38,655 bases of DNA from Syntrophaceae bacterium (GCA_003139775.1 PLGI01000152.1:1-38655); one strand, 5' to 3'; positions 16,444 to 24,539 are shown, counted from the stretch's first letter. Numbers and translations are program-made. The notes: generated by a model from the sequence alone, not told the origin.

Positions 16444-16632
16444 ATGCTAACCCTGGAAAAAACTAGAGAATCATTAAATGATCCTACTTTGTCGGATGAA
16501 GAGGTCTTGGAAATTCGAGACCAGCTCTATAGTCTGGCTGAGATCATTTACGAGCAATGGCAAGTAGACATGGCGAAAAAAAAGAAGCTTAGGCTTGAAG
16601 AAAAGACTCAATTAGAGAACCTGCCTAGCTAA
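16444..16632 (+). CDS. MLTLEQ-family small protein, mini-element 2
   Basis: A 62-aa copy, the shortest of the family. It begins MLTLEKTRESLNDPTLSDEE, has the shared EIRDQLYSLAEII core, and stops early after NLPS where other copies continue for 7-11 residues. The core and spacing are intact. The DNA of its first half is close to mini-element 1 and its second half to mini-element 3. Confidence 0.68.
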   Translation: MLTLEKTRESLNDPTLSDEEVLEIRDQLYSLAEIIYEQWQVDMAKKKKLRLEEKTQLENLPS

Positions 16633-16695
16633 TTAGGAGCCACATCAATAAAGGATACAAAAAAGAAGCCTCATAAAGAGACTCCTCTGTTTCGT

Positions 16696-16846
16696 GGTGG
16701 TCTTTGCGTTCACCCATTGGAACCAGCTTTTGGCTGAATTGCGAGAATGGGAGAAAATAAAACAAGAGTTTAGTCTTGTTTTATAGGAAATTTCCACAAA
16801 TCAAGAACTGTTTTATTATACAATGTCAAAACTAAATCGGCAAGAG
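16696..16846 (+). repeat. Right-end repeat, copy 2
   Basis: ggtggtctttgcgttcaccc through aatcggcaagag, including the in-frame C-terminal recombinase codons and stop. Nearly identical to the parental copy at 14293-14443. Confidence 0.8.
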
Positions 16847-16866
16847 AGGAATCAGTTTAAACAAAA

Positions 16867-16895
16867 ACGGGCTATCCTATCATGGATTAGCCCGT
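16867..16895. terminator. Shared terminator hairpin, copy 3
   Basis: Stem acgggct/agcccgt (16867-16873 with 16889-16895), then ttatctttt on the plus strand and a U tract from the upstream A run on the minus strand. It separates the recombinase fragment from the convergent 147-aa gene. Confidence 0.75.
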
Positions 16896-16934
16896 TTATC
16901 TTTTGTGTTGTATTTAAATAATTTTATAATTTTA

Positions 16935-17378
16935 TTAAAATAATATTTCCGCAGCATCTTTTAAGCTTTTTTCATTGTTAAGTCTTTCACTTCGCTCTTC
17001 TAACATACCCTTTTCCTTACGTAAAGGATACGCGATATTAGCATATTCAGAGTTAAATTTTTCATATAATTCTGAAAAATCTTTCCCATCAAGTATTAAC
17101 GTTCTATTTAATAAATCCACACAAATTTCGTGTCCGTCTATGTTGCCTTCTAATTTCCATTCAATCAACCCTGGACAATTTGGATCATCGCTATTCTTGC
17201 TAATATCATTAATGAAACCTTTTTTACCTTTTTTTTCTAAAGCAGCAAGCATTTTTTCGCGCATTTTAGAAAGTTTTGATAGTTCTGGTTCGTCTTTCAT
17301 TACTTCATCGGCTACTCCTTTCATTCGTTGTTGGTCCATTCCTTTAGGGAATGTAGGGAATGATTCGCGTTTATCCAT
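16935..17378 (-). CDS. Cargo 3: 147-aa protein, unknown
   Basis: Begins MDKRESFPTFPKGMDQQRMK at the ATG at 17378. Soluble, charged and mostly helical, with a short central beta-like part (GLIEWKLEGNIDGHEICVDL, then RTLILDGKDF) that could be a small alpha/beta domain, followed by a helical C-terminus rich in Glu/Lys. No signal, membrane segment or known motif. It is the sole gene of its unit, minus strand, ending 40 bp before the shared terminator. Its intact frame and consistent placement support a real gene. Confidence 0.6.
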   Translation of the reverse strand: MDKRESFPTFPKGMDQQRMKGVADEVMKDEPELSKLSKMREKMLAALEKKGKKGFINDISKNSDDPNCPGLIEWKLEGNIDGHEICVDLLNRTLILDGKDFSELYEKFNSEYANIAYPLRKEKGMLEERSERLNNEKSLKDAAEILF

Positions 17379-17554
17379 AGTTATTAGTTATATTAATTAT
17401 TAATTTATTAATTTTATTATAACAGTTGCATAATCCTTAGCAAGCACAGGCTAGACGTGCCTTTGCATAAACTTAATGTCTCAAAATGTCACAAAATCCA
17501 CCCGAACTCGCTATAATGAAAATAGAGGTTGAATAATAATTAATAAAATAATCC

Positions 17555-17776
17555 ATGCTAACCTTGGAACAAGCCAAAGAATTGTTGGATGATCCTACTT
17601 TGTCGGATGAAGAGGTCTTGGAAATTCGAGACCAGCTCTATAGTCTGGCTGAGATCATTTACGAGCAATGGCAAGCAGACATGGCGAAAAAAAAGAAGCT
17701 TAGGCTTGAAGAAAAAACTCACTCGGAGAATCTGCCTACCAGCAGCCCTGAATATCCCCCGCTAGTTAGCGCATAA
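17555..17776 (+). CDS. MLTLEQ-family small protein, mini-element 3
   Basis: A 73-aa copy beginning MLTLEQAKELLDDPTLSDEE with the EIRDQLYSLAEIIYEQW core and the longest tail, ending SSPEYPPLVSA, shared with mini-element 4. Its first half is almost identical at DNA level to mini-element 4 and its second half to mini-element 2. Confidence 0.7.
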   Translation: MLTLEQAKELLDDPTLSDEEVLEIRDQLYSLAEIIYEQWQADMAKKKKLRLEEKTHSENLPTSSPEYPPLVSA

Positions 17777-17834
17777 CCAAGCCAAGATAACATACTAAAG
17801 AAAAGAAGCCTCATAAAAGAGACCTCTGTTTCGT

Positions 17835-17985
17835 GGTGGTCTTTGCGTTCGCCCATTGGAACCAGCTTTTGGCCGAATTGCGAGAATGGGAGAAAATAAA
17901 GCAGGGTTTTGGCCTTGCTTTATAGGAAATTTCGCAAACTTAATAACTGTTTTATTATAAACTACAAAAATCAAATCGGCAAGAG
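17835..17985 (+). repeat. Right-end repeat, copy 3
   Basis: ggtggtctttgcgttcgccc through aatcggcaagag. It encodes the recombinase C-terminus in frame but with EKIKQGFGLAL at the end and a slightly diverged flank (ttcgcaaacttaataactg), so it is somewhat older or independently evolved. Confidence 0.78.
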
Positions 17986-18023
17986 ATAGTATAAGGATAA
18001 CGGATTATGCTATTAATAATAAA

Positions 18024-18052
18024 ACGGACTGTCCTATCGTGGATTAGCCCGT
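18024..18052. terminator. Shared terminator hairpin, copy 4
   Basis: acggact...agcccgt (18024-18030 with 18046-18052), the same loop as the other copies but one A-C mismatch in the stem, followed by ttcaattttt. It lies between the recombinase fragment and the convergent membrane-anchored protein gene. Confidence 0.65.
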
Positions 18053-18147
18053 TTCAATTTTTATATTTACCTTAGCTAGATATGCGTTATTATCGGATGT
18101 AATTAAAATTTTTATCCTCCTTATTAAAAATTATTTGGGACTATTTT

Positions 18148-18783
18148 TTAATTTATGAATTGAAAAGATTTTGCAAAATTTCTGATAATATTGATTTTTT
18201 CCTCTGCTTTGACATCGGCACCATTATTTTCTGGATAAAAAGCGTCCACGTTTAAGCAAAAAGAATTAAATTGAAACAATTTGGTTGCAGAAAGATTTGA
18301 ATATTCTTTTGATTGAGCACGAATAGTATCAAAAGATTTTTTCCACTTATTGATATCTGTAGTAACCTCGTATCCATTTAAAACGGCTTTGTTGCAATCC
18401 TCTGATCCATCAAGAACAAATTCAAAAATTTTATAGTCATTTGGTGAATTACTAATGTTGAAGTCATTTTTGAAGTCATAATTTGAAAAAGCAATTCTTC
18501 TTTTCCATCCACCATCATTTGGTCCAATCGGCAGACTTTCTTCCAAAAACCATCCTTTTGGATATTGTGCTGAAAATTTATATAACTCATCAATATATGT
18601 ATTATCATTTTCCGTATGCCAGGTCTGTTTATTTATACTACTTTCTTTTTGCGGGGATATGTTATCCGGTATTGCTGTCATATTATTTCCATTTTCGCCC
18701 TGCATCCAAAATAATAGTCCAACAAAAATTGCCAAGAGTAAAATAATTCCGATTGCAATTTCACTAGCGATTTTTTTGTTCAT
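18148..18783 (-). CDS. Cargo 4: membrane-anchored extracytoplasmic protein
   Basis: Start placed at the ATG at 18783 (MNKKIASEIAIGIILLLAI); an in-frame upstream start at 18825 would add 14 residues before the membrane anchor. The 211-aa product has an N-terminal transmembrane anchor (about 8-28) and an outside domain with YKFSAQYPKGWFLEES, reminiscent of PsbP-like or lipoprotein-type domains, and a C-terminal strand/helix (RNFAKSFQFIN) typical of this group. I recall the MNKKIASEIAIG start from many CPR surface proteins. Two cysteines, in EDCNK and FCLN, could pair. Sole gene of its unit, minus strand. Function unknown. Confidence 0.7.
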   Translation of the reverse strand: MNKKIASEIAIGIILLLAIFVGLLFWMQGENGNNMTAIPDNISPQKESSINKQTWHTENDNTYIDELYKFSAQYPKGWFLEESLPIGPNDGGWKRRIAFSNYDFKNDFNISNSPNDYKIFEFVLDGSEDCNKAVLNGYEVTTDINKWKKSFDTIRAQSKEYSNLSATKLFQFNSFCLNVDAFYPENNGADVKAEEKINIIRNFAKSFQFIN

Positions 18784-18904
18784 TTTTTTGTATTTAATAA
18801 ATAAGATACACCAATATTTTACCATGTAATTCTAAATGTCACAAAACTCCCCCAAACTCGCTATAATGAAAATAGAGGTTGAATAATAATTAATCAAATA
18901 ATCC

Positions 18905-19126
18905 ATGCTAACCTTGGAACAAGCCAAAGAATTGTTGGATGATCCTACTTTGTCGGATGAAGAGGTCTTGGAAATTCGAGACCAGCTTTACTCGCTGGCT
19001 GAGATCATATTTGAGCAATGGCAAATAGACATGGCAAAAGAAAGAAAGCGTAGGCTTGAAGAAAAAACTCACTCGGAGAACCTGCCTACCAGCAGCCCTG
19101 AATATCCCCCGCTAGTTAGCGCATAA
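18905..19126 (+). CDS. MLTLEQ-family small protein, mini-element 4 (mosaic)
   Basis: A 73-aa copy starting MLTLEQAKELLDDPTLSDEE like mini-element 3. From the codons for QLYSL onward its DNA (ctttactcgctggctgagat) matches mini-element 1, and the tail SSPEYPPLVSA again matches mini-element 3. This patchwork indicates gene conversion or recombination between copies. The frame stays open throughout. Confidence 0.7.
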   Translation: MLTLEQAKELLDDPTLSDEEVLEIRDQLYSLAEIIFEQWQIDMAKERKRRLEEKTHSENLPTSSPEYPPLVSA

Positions 19127-19183
19127 CCAAGCCAAGATAACATATTAAAAAAAGAAGCCTCATAAAAGAGACCTCTGTTTCGT

Positions 19184-19290
19184 GGTGGGCTACTCGCTCA
19201 CCCATTGGAACCAGATTATCACGGAATTGAAACACTGGCAAGAGTTGAGGGAGAGTTTTTTGCTTAATGCATAGGAAAAAGAGCAAGAGA
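19184..19290 (+). repeat. Right-end repeat, type 2, copy 4
   Basis: Encodes the C-terminus of a second serine recombinase type (GYSLTHWNQIITELKHWQEL...LLNA, stop at 19272). A 36-bp block at 19245-19280 is identical to 25092-25127. The two copies flank the MarR/ABC exporter segment as direct repeats. Confidence 0.75.
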
Positions 19291-19399
19291 GGCCCGGTTA
19301 GAGCTGAATCGTACTGTTTTATTCGCAAAACCATTTCAAAAACGCAATATAACCAAAACCAACCAAAGCTTAAACACGCCTTATTTTTTATTACTGTTT

Positions 19400-19591
19400 G
19401 ATGTGATGCTGGAAACGGCGGTAAAAAAGGCGAAGATGTCTATCGCCTGACATGAGTTGGACATCATCGAGAGCCAGATGAAGGAGTAGGCATTCTTCAG
19501 TTTAACTCAGAGGGTGTCCCGGACGGGATGAATCTACGAACTGGGAACTGTCCTTGCCTATCAGCCCGACACGGCCAAAATCAAGCGCTAA
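19400..19591 (+). pseudogene. Decayed coding remnant, unknown
   Basis: A 64-codon frame reads as protein-like (DVMLETAVKKAKMSIA, HELDIIESQMKE, IYELGTVLAYQPDTAKIKR) but is broken by three internal stops before the terminal TAA. Residue composition looks coding and no frameshift is needed. Probably the eroded end of an older gene between the type 2 repeat and the MarR gene. I do not recognise the family. The rest of 19291-19715 shows nothing clear. Confidence 0.35.
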
Positions 19592-19679
19592 GCAATCAAA
19601 AGACCAGTCCCTTGATGGAAAGCCAAATAGCCAGCAGACTATGTGGCATGGATAAGACGGGACTAATTGTAAGATTAAC

Positions 19680-19715
19680 TTGACAGTTTAGCTGTCTATA
19701 TGATATGATAGTTTT
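19680..19715 (+). promoter_or_regulatory. MarR promoter with overlapping operator
   Basis: TTGACA at 19680-19685, an 18-nt spacer and TATGAT at 19704-19709, only 7 nt before the ATG at 19716, so the transcript may be almost leaderless. An inverted repeat gacag-tttag-ctgtc (19682-19696) overlaps the spacer, a plausible MarR autoregulatory site. Confidence 0.6.
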
Positions 19716-20153
19716 ATGTCATCGTCCAAACACATCGAAACAGCAGCTACCGAACTGACGCTTGCCTTGGGTTCCCTCATGAGGCGCGTTCGGGCGACAG
19801 CTCCATCAGAATTGAATGAGATGTCATGGACTCAAAAGTCCGTCATCGTTCGCCTTGATAAAGACGGCCCGGCAACCGCTGCAGACCTTGCGCGTGCCGA
19901 GGGAGTAAAGTCGCAGTCCATGGGAACGGCCCTTGCAACGCTTGAAAAAATGGGGCTGGTCGAGCGCAAGGCACACCCCACTGACGGTCGCCGGATGAAC
20001 ATTGTTTTGACCGCCAAAGGTAAGACCATGCGCAAAAATACGCGAGAGGCCAAGCATACCTGGTTGGCTCACGCTATAGAAAAACTCGACAAGAAAGAGC
20101 AGGAAAAGCTGTTCGCGGCGGGTGAAGTCATAAAAAAACTTGTCGATCTATGA
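19716..20153 (+). CDS. MarR-family transcriptional regulator
   Basis: This 145-aa protein has the MarR winged-helix layout: N-terminal dimerisation helix (ATELTLALGSLMRRVRA), WTQKSVIVRLDKDGPATAAD, recognition region KSQSMGTALATLEKMGLVER, wing ERKAHPTDGRRMNIVLTAKG, and C-terminal helices. MarR proteins repress efflux or stress genes and release DNA on binding small phenolic ligands. A palindrome overlaps its promoter. Codon use is visibly GC-richer than the flanking genes and the protein closely resembles proteobacterial MarR sequences I recall, pointing to horizontal transfer. It may control the following membrane-protein and transporter genes. Confidence 0.88.
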   Translation: MSSSKHIETAATELTLALGSLMRRVRATAPSELNEMSWTQKSVIVRLDKDGPATAADLARAEGVKSQSMGTALATLEKMGLVERKAHPTDGRRMNIVLTAKGKTMRKNTREAKHTWLAHAIEKLDKKEQEKLFAAGEVIKKLVDL

Positions 20154-20241
20154 GGATTTCTTTTTCTCATGCGTGGCGCGCATTACCACTACGGATGCGT
20201 TTATCTCTGAACAGGAATAACCAATTTAGGAGGAACTCAAT

Positions 20242-20586
20242 ATGAACTGGGCAAACTATATCTCTTATTTTTTTGGAGGAGCTTTCCTCGCCAACGCCAT
20301 CCCGCATATTGTCAGCGGAATGACGGGGCGTCCTTTTCAAAGCCCCTTTGCCAAGCCACCGGGTCAGGGACTCTCTTCTTCGACCGTAAACGTGCTTTGG
20401 GGTGTCCTCAACTTCGCGTTTTCTTATGTCCTGATCTGTCAGGTCGGAGAGTTCAGCTTACGCTCTACGACCCATGTGGCGGTCCTGGGATTGGGTTTTC
20501 TTCTTATGGGCTTGATGAGTGCGCGCAACTTCGGTCGTTTCCACGGCGGCAACTCCCCCAAGGATTCAAATGCCAGGTCCCGTTGA
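20242..20586 (+). CDS. Small membrane protein next to MarR
   Basis: This 114-aa protein has a strong AGGAGG site 9-14 nt before the ATG. It has three likely membrane helices: YISYFFGGAFLANAIPHIV, VNVLWGVLNFAFSYVLI and HVAVLGLGFLLMGLMSA. A short hydrophilic tail overlaps the MFS fragment. I recall similar small membrane proteins beside MarR regulators in proteobacteria, function unknown. It shares the GC-rich codon use of the MarR gene, so they probably arrived together. Confidence 0.65.
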   Translation: MNWANYISYFFGGAFLANAIPHIVSGMTGRPFQSPFAKPPGQGLSSSTVNVLWGVLNFAFSYVLICQVGEFSLRSTTHVAVLGLGFLLMGLMSARNFGRFHGGNSPKDSNARSR

Positions 20587-20812
20587 AGCCCATCGTGACT
20601 CCGATCGGCTCGATCCATTGATTTGGAAGATCAGTTCCATTGCAGTGCCCGGTTCTTTTCTGTCCCAACTGGATGCTACCGTCGTCAATGTTTCCCTTTC
20701 CAGCCTTGCCGTCACGTTCCACGGCAGCCTTTCGGCGATTCAACAACCAGCATCAGCGACACGTTATCCATCCGAGCCGTATGGCGGTCGAGGTGTTAAA
20801 CTCACCAATTAG
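20570..20812 (+). pseudogene. Truncated DHA2-type MFS transporter fragment
   Basis: From the ATG at 20570, MPGPVEAHRDSDRL is followed by IWKISSIAVPGSFLSQLDAT and VVNVSLSSLAVTFHGSLSAI, the N-terminus of EmrB/QacA-type drug:H+ antiporters (D in QLDATVVNVSL is the conserved first-helix motif). After about 20745 the similarity ends and the frame runs through unrelated sequence to 20812. Only about 58 of an expected ~480-500 residues remain, so it is a non-functional fragment. The breakpoint marks where the GC-rich import meets the AT-rich ABC exporter segment. Confidence 0.7.
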
Positions 20813-20893
20813 GAAGTGGCACCCGGTAGCTTCCAGCAAGGTCATACCCAAAATCATAATATAAAAAAAATTATAACTTATAACCGATACTGA

Positions 20894-22663
20894 ATGTTTA
20901 AACTTTTAAAATACTTAAAACCATACACTCTTCAGTTGATCATGCTAATCGCTTTGGTTTTTGGTACAGTCGTGGCAACCCTTCAATTGCCGGATTACAT
21001 GGCTACGATTATTGACAAAGGTATTGTTAATTCGAATACTAGTGTAATTTTTCATAGCGGACTTTTAATGCTTCTGGTCGCTTTTGGTGGCGGTATTTGT
21101 ACCATCGGAATCGGTTTTTTATCTTCAAAAATTGCAACCGGATTTTGCCGGGATATTCGAAACAAGGTATTTTCCCGTGTAGAAAGTTTTTCATTGGTTG
21201 AATTTAATAAATTTTCAACCGCTTCTTTAATAACTCGTTCGACTAACGATGTTCAACAAATCCAAACAGTAATGGTTTTGCTTCTTAGAATAGTCCTTCA
21301 AGCTCCAATTATGGGAATTTGGGCGATTTTCAAAGCATATAATTTGGCATCATCACTTTCATGGATAATGGCTCTGGCTGTTGCTGTTGTGCTTGGAGTG
21401 ATTTTTGTAATGTTTGCCGTTGCCATACCAAAATTCAAGATTTTACAAAAACTGGTGGATCGACTCAATCTTGTAACCAGGGAAAATTTGACCGGCTTGC
21501 GTGTCATTCGCGCCTTTAATAATGAAAAAATTGAACAGGAAAAATTTGAAAAAGCCAATGTTGATTTAACAGAAGCCAATCTTTTTGTAAACCGATTGAT
21601 GGTGGTGATACAACCGGCTATGATGTTAATTTTAAACTTGGCCTCAGTACTAATCGTTTGGATGGGATCGCACCTAATTAACTCCGGTAATTTGGGAATC
21701 GGCAATATGATTGCGTTTATGCAATATACAATGCAAGTGATCATGGCCTTCTTGATAATTTCACTTGCTTTCATTATGGTTCCGCGCGCTTCGGTTTCAG
21801 CTGAAAGAGTCAATGAAGTGATTGATACAGAGCCGATTATTAAAGATCCTAAAAAACCAATTTCTACTAAGAATCTCCACGGCGGGATGGTTGAATTTAA
21901 CAATGTCACTTTTTGTTATCCCGGTGCCGATACGCCAGTTTTAAAAAATATTTCTTTTAAAGCAAATTCTGGAGAGACAACTGCCATTATCGGCTCAACT
22001 GGTTCGGGTAAGTCAACTTTGATAAATTTAATTCCGCGATTTTACGATATAAATTCAGGCGAAATTATTATTGACGGAGTTGATGTGCGCAAATATAAAC
22101 TTGAAGACCTATATGCCAAAATTGGCTATGTACCGCAAAAGGGAGTTTTGTTTTCCGGAACAGTGGAATCAAATATCAAATACGGTGCGCCAAATGCGAC
22201 CAACGATGAAGTAAAAAAATTCTCTGAGATTTCACAAGCGGAAGAATTCATAAACAATCTTGACGGTAAATTTAATGCTTCAATTGCTGAAGGCGGATCT
22301 AATATTTCCGGCGGTCAAAAGCAACGACTTGCGATTGCGCGAGCCATTGCCAGAAAACCGGAGATTTATATTTTTGACGACAGTTTCTCATCGCTTGATT
22401 TTAAAACGGATGCGATGCTTCGCCAGGCATTGAAGAGCGAAACCGAACATAAAACAGTGTTAATTGTTGCACAGAGAATTTCCACTATTTTATCGGCAGA
22501 AAAAATTATCGTTTTGGACGAGGGTAAGATTGTGGGTGTTGGAACTCATCAGCAATTATTCAAAGATTGCGGCATTTATCGTGAAATCGCTTACTCACAA
22601 CTTTCGGAAAACGAATTGAAATCTTATCAAATTAACATTGACCGTGAGAAAGCCAAAAATTAA
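20894..22663 (+). CDS. ABC exporter half-transporter, degenerate NBD
   Basis: This 589-aa type IV exporter subunit has an N-terminal six-helix membrane domain (about 1-310) and a nucleotide-binding domain with Walker A GSTGSGKS (about 366-373), signature SGGQKQR (about 471) and Walker B IYIFDD. The catalytic glutamate after Walker B is aspartate (FDDSFSSLD), and the H-loop histidine is glutamine (VAQRIST). These are hallmarks of the degenerate-site half of heterodimeric exporters such as TM287/288 or BmrCD. The partner starts 4 bp downstream and has the matching canonical residues. Likely exports a drug, lipid or peptide; substrate unknown. Confidence 0.92.
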   Translation: MFKLLKYLKPYTLQLIMLIALVFGTVVATLQLPDYMATIIDKGIVNSNTSVIFHSGLLMLLVAFGGGICTIGIGFLSSKIATGFCRDIRNKVFSRVESFSLVEFNKFSTASLITRSTNDVQQIQTVMVLLLRIVLQAPIMGIWAIFKAYNLASSLSWIMALAVAVVLGVIFVMFAVAIPKFKILQKLVDRLNLVTRENLTGLRVIRAFNNEKIEQEKFEKANVDLTEANLFVNRLMVVIQPAMMLILNLASVLIVWMGSHLINSGNLGIGNMIAFMQYTMQVIMAFLIISLAFIMVPRASVSAERVNEVIDTEPIIKDPKKPISTKNLHGGMVEFNNVTFCYPGADTPVLKNISFKANSGETTAIIGSTGSGKSTLINLIPRFYDINSGEIIIDGVDVRKYKLEDLYAKIGYVPQKGVLFSGTVESNIKYGAPNATNDEVKKFSEISQAEEFINNLDGKFNASIAEGGSNISGGQKQRLAIARAIARKPEIYIFDDSFSSLDFKTDAMLRQALKSETEHKTVLIVAQRISTILSAEKIIVLDEGKIVGVGTHQQLFKDCGIYREIAYSQLSENELKSYQINIDREKAKN

Positions 22664-22667
22664 AAAC

Positions 22668-24539
22668 ATGAGCGAAAATCCTAAATTACAATCAACAAAT
22701 ATTCGAGCAAGTCAACCAAAATCATCGCTGCCAATCGGTCCGGGTAGATCCGGGCGTGAAATCGGGCTGATTGAAAAGCCGAAAAACTTCTCGGCAACAA
22801 TGAAAAAACTGGTTTCCTATACCAGTCCATTTTGGGTTTCAATAATTTTTGTCCTTTTTTTTGCTATCGCCAGCACGGTTTTTGCTGTTGTAAGTCCTAA
22901 AATTCTCGGCAATATGACCAATCAAGTTGTCAACGGTTTTATCGCTAAGGCAATCAATTTTGACAAGCTGAAGGATTTCGCTATCGAACTTTCGATTCTT
23001 TATATTCTGAGCTCGATTTTCAGTTACATCCAAGGATGGATTATGACCGGCGTATCGCAGAAGATAACTTATCGATTCCGCCGCGACATTTCCGAAAAAA
23101 TCAACCGTCTCCCTTTGGCATATTTTGACAAAAGAACTTTCGGCGAGGTTTTATCGCGAGTGACAAATGATGTTGATACTATGAGTCAGACCCTAAATCA
23201 AAACTTGACTCAAATTGTCACCTCAGTCACGATGATCATCGGGATCCTGATTATGATGTTTTCAATCTCATGGCAAATGACTCTCGTTTCGCTAATACTG
23301 GTTCCACTTAGTTTTATTTTAATGGCCGTAATCGTTAAAAAATCACAGCACTATTTCAAAGAACAACAGGACTCCCTTGGTGAAATCAATGGTCATATCG
23401 AAGAGATGTATGCTGGCCATAACGTGATGAGAGTTTTTAATGGAGAACAACGATCAATCCAGAAGTTTGAAAAAATTAATACAAAACTTTATTGCAGTGC
23501 TTGGATGTCACAATTTTTATCCGGGTTAATGATGCCGATCACGACCTTCGTCGGCAATTTGGGTTTTGTGGGAGTCTCGGTGCTTGGTGGATGGTTGGTC
23601 ATTCAAGGCAAAATACAGATCGGTGATATTCAGGCATTTATTCAATACGTCAACCAGTTCAATCAGCCAATCGTTCAATCGGCAAGTATCGCCAATGTGA
23701 TGCAGTCAACGGCCGCTGCAGCTGAACGTGTGTTTGAATTTTTGGATGAGAAAGAAGAAGCTGTCGAAGATTCAAAAAAAGTTGTGCCAAAAAATATGAA
23801 TGGGAAAGTGGACTTTGATAAAGTAGTATTTGGTTATGACCCAGATAAAATCATTATTTGGGACTTTAATGCCAACATTAAACCAGGACAAAGAATTGCT
23901 ATTGTCGGTCCAACTGGCGCAGGCAAGACTACAATCGTAAATCTATTAATGCGATTTTATGATGTTAATGTGGGCGCAATCAAAATTGACGGAGTTGACA
24001 CTCGTAACATGAAACGAGTAGAGGTCAGAAAATTATTTGGTATGGTATTACAAGACACATGGTTATTTAATGGAACAATCCGTGAAAACATCGCTTACGG
24101 CAAACCGGATGCAACTGATGAGGAGATAGTCGCTGCATCCCAAGCTGCTCATGCAGATCATTTTATTCACGCCTTGCCTCAGGGTTATGATTTAAAATTG
24201 AATGAAGAAGCTGATAATATTTCTCAAGGCGAGAAGCAATTGTTAACAATAGCTAGGGCGATGCTGATCAAGGCTCCAATGTTAATATTAGACGAGGCAA
24301 CGAGTTCAGTTGATACACGTACCGAACTTTTAATCCAAAAAGCGATGGAAAACTTAATGAAAGGTAAAACAAGTTTTGTTATTGCCCACCGTCTTTCAAC
24401 AATTCGCGATGCCGATTTGATTTTAGTAATGAAGGATGGAAGTATTATCGAGCAAGGAAATCATAAAGAATTGCTAGCTGAAAAAGGTTTTTATGAATCA
24501 TTATACAACAGTCAATTTGTTGCTAGTTCGGTAGAATAA
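22668..24539 (+). CDS. ABC exporter half-transporter, canonical Walker B partner
   Basis: Start at the ATG at 22668 (MSENPKLQSTNIRASQPKSS), 4 bp after the previous stop; an in-frame TTG at 22638 is unlikely. The 623-aa protein has a longer hydrophilic N-terminus, six membrane helices, Walker A GPTGAGKT (about 413), Walker B LILDEATSSVD with the catalytic glutamate, and H-loop VIAHRLST. Its signature is ISQGEKQ instead of SGGQ, which places the defective signature opposite the first subunit's degenerate Walker site, exactly as in heterodimeric exporters. The two genes form one transporter. Confidence 0.93.
   Translation: MSENPKLQSTNIRASQPKSSLPIGPGRSGREIGLIEKPKNFSATMKKLVSYTSPFWVSIIFVLFFAIASTVFAVVSPKILGNMTNQVVNGFIAKAINFDKLKDFAIELSILYILSSIFSYIQGWIMTGVSQKITYRFRRDISEKINRLPLAYFDKRTFGEVLSRVTNDVDTMSQTLNQNLTQIVTSVTMIIGILIMMFSISWQMTLVSLILVPLSFILMAVIVKKSQHYFKEQQDSLGEINGHIEEMYAGHNVMRVFNGEQRSIQKFEKINTKLYCSAWMSQFLSGLMMPITTFVGNLGFVGVSVLGGWLVIQGKIQIGDIQAFIQYVNQFNQPIVQSASIANVMQSTAAAAERVFEFLDEKEEAVEDSKKVVPKNMNGKVDFDKVVFGYDPDKIIIWDFNANIKPGQRIAIVGPTGAGKTTIVNLLMRFYDVNVGAIKIDGVDTRNMKRVEVRKLFGMVLQDTWLFNGTIRENIAYGKPDATDEEIVAASQAAHADHFIHALPQGYDLKLNEEADNISQGEKQLLTIARAMLIKAPMLILDEATSSVDTRTELLIQKAMENLMKGKTSFVIAHRLSTIRDADLILVMKDGSIIEQGNHKELLAEKGFYESLYNSQFVASSVE

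Larger units (their letters stand above)
16375..16846 (+). mobile_element. Mini-element 2
   Basis: A 472-bp unit: promoter repeat with TATAAT at 16401-16406, MLTLEQ ORF 16444-16632, linker, and right-end repeat 16696-16846. Its right flank (aggaatcagtttaaac, then acgggct) matches the right flank of the parental element at 14443, so the repeated block extends into the terminator here. Confidence 0.7.
17486..17985 (+). mobile_element. Mini-element 3
   Basis: A 500-bp unit: promoter repeat with TATAAT at 17512-17517, MLTLEQ ORF 17555-17776, linker gaagcctcataaaagagacc, and right-end repeat 17835-17985. Same orientation as the others. Its right flank differs for about 40 bp before the acggact terminator resumes at 18024. 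Confidence 0.7.
18836..19290 (+). mobile_element. Mini-element 4, hybrid right end
   Basis: Left end as in the others (TATAAT at 18862-18867, MLTLEQ ORF 18905-19126, gaagcctcataaaagagacc linker), but from about 19188 the right end belongs to a second type: it encodes THWNQIITELKHWQELRESF and LLNA-stop. That second type recurs at about 25030-25127. The unit is therefore a hybrid between two recombinase lineages. Confidence 0.65.

Noticed and set aside
7521-18870. Regular-looking repeats as a CRISPR array
   Set aside because: The repeats are 150-500 bp, contain ORFs and gene ends, and are 0.5-1 kb apart or more. There are no short uniform spacers and no cas genes.
14293-19290. Classical integron with attC sites
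   Set aside because: No tyrosine-family integron integrase is present and the repeats are not short attC hairpins. Only the overall layout is similar.
19116-19334. 72-codon minus-strand ORF across the type 2 repeat
   Set aside because: It is antisense to the conserved recombinase C-terminal codons and has no start signal; a shadow frame.
20504-20864. Several overlapping ORFs around the MFS fragment
   Set aside because: Only the frame from 20570 shows family motifs; the others are alternative frames in GC-rich DNA.
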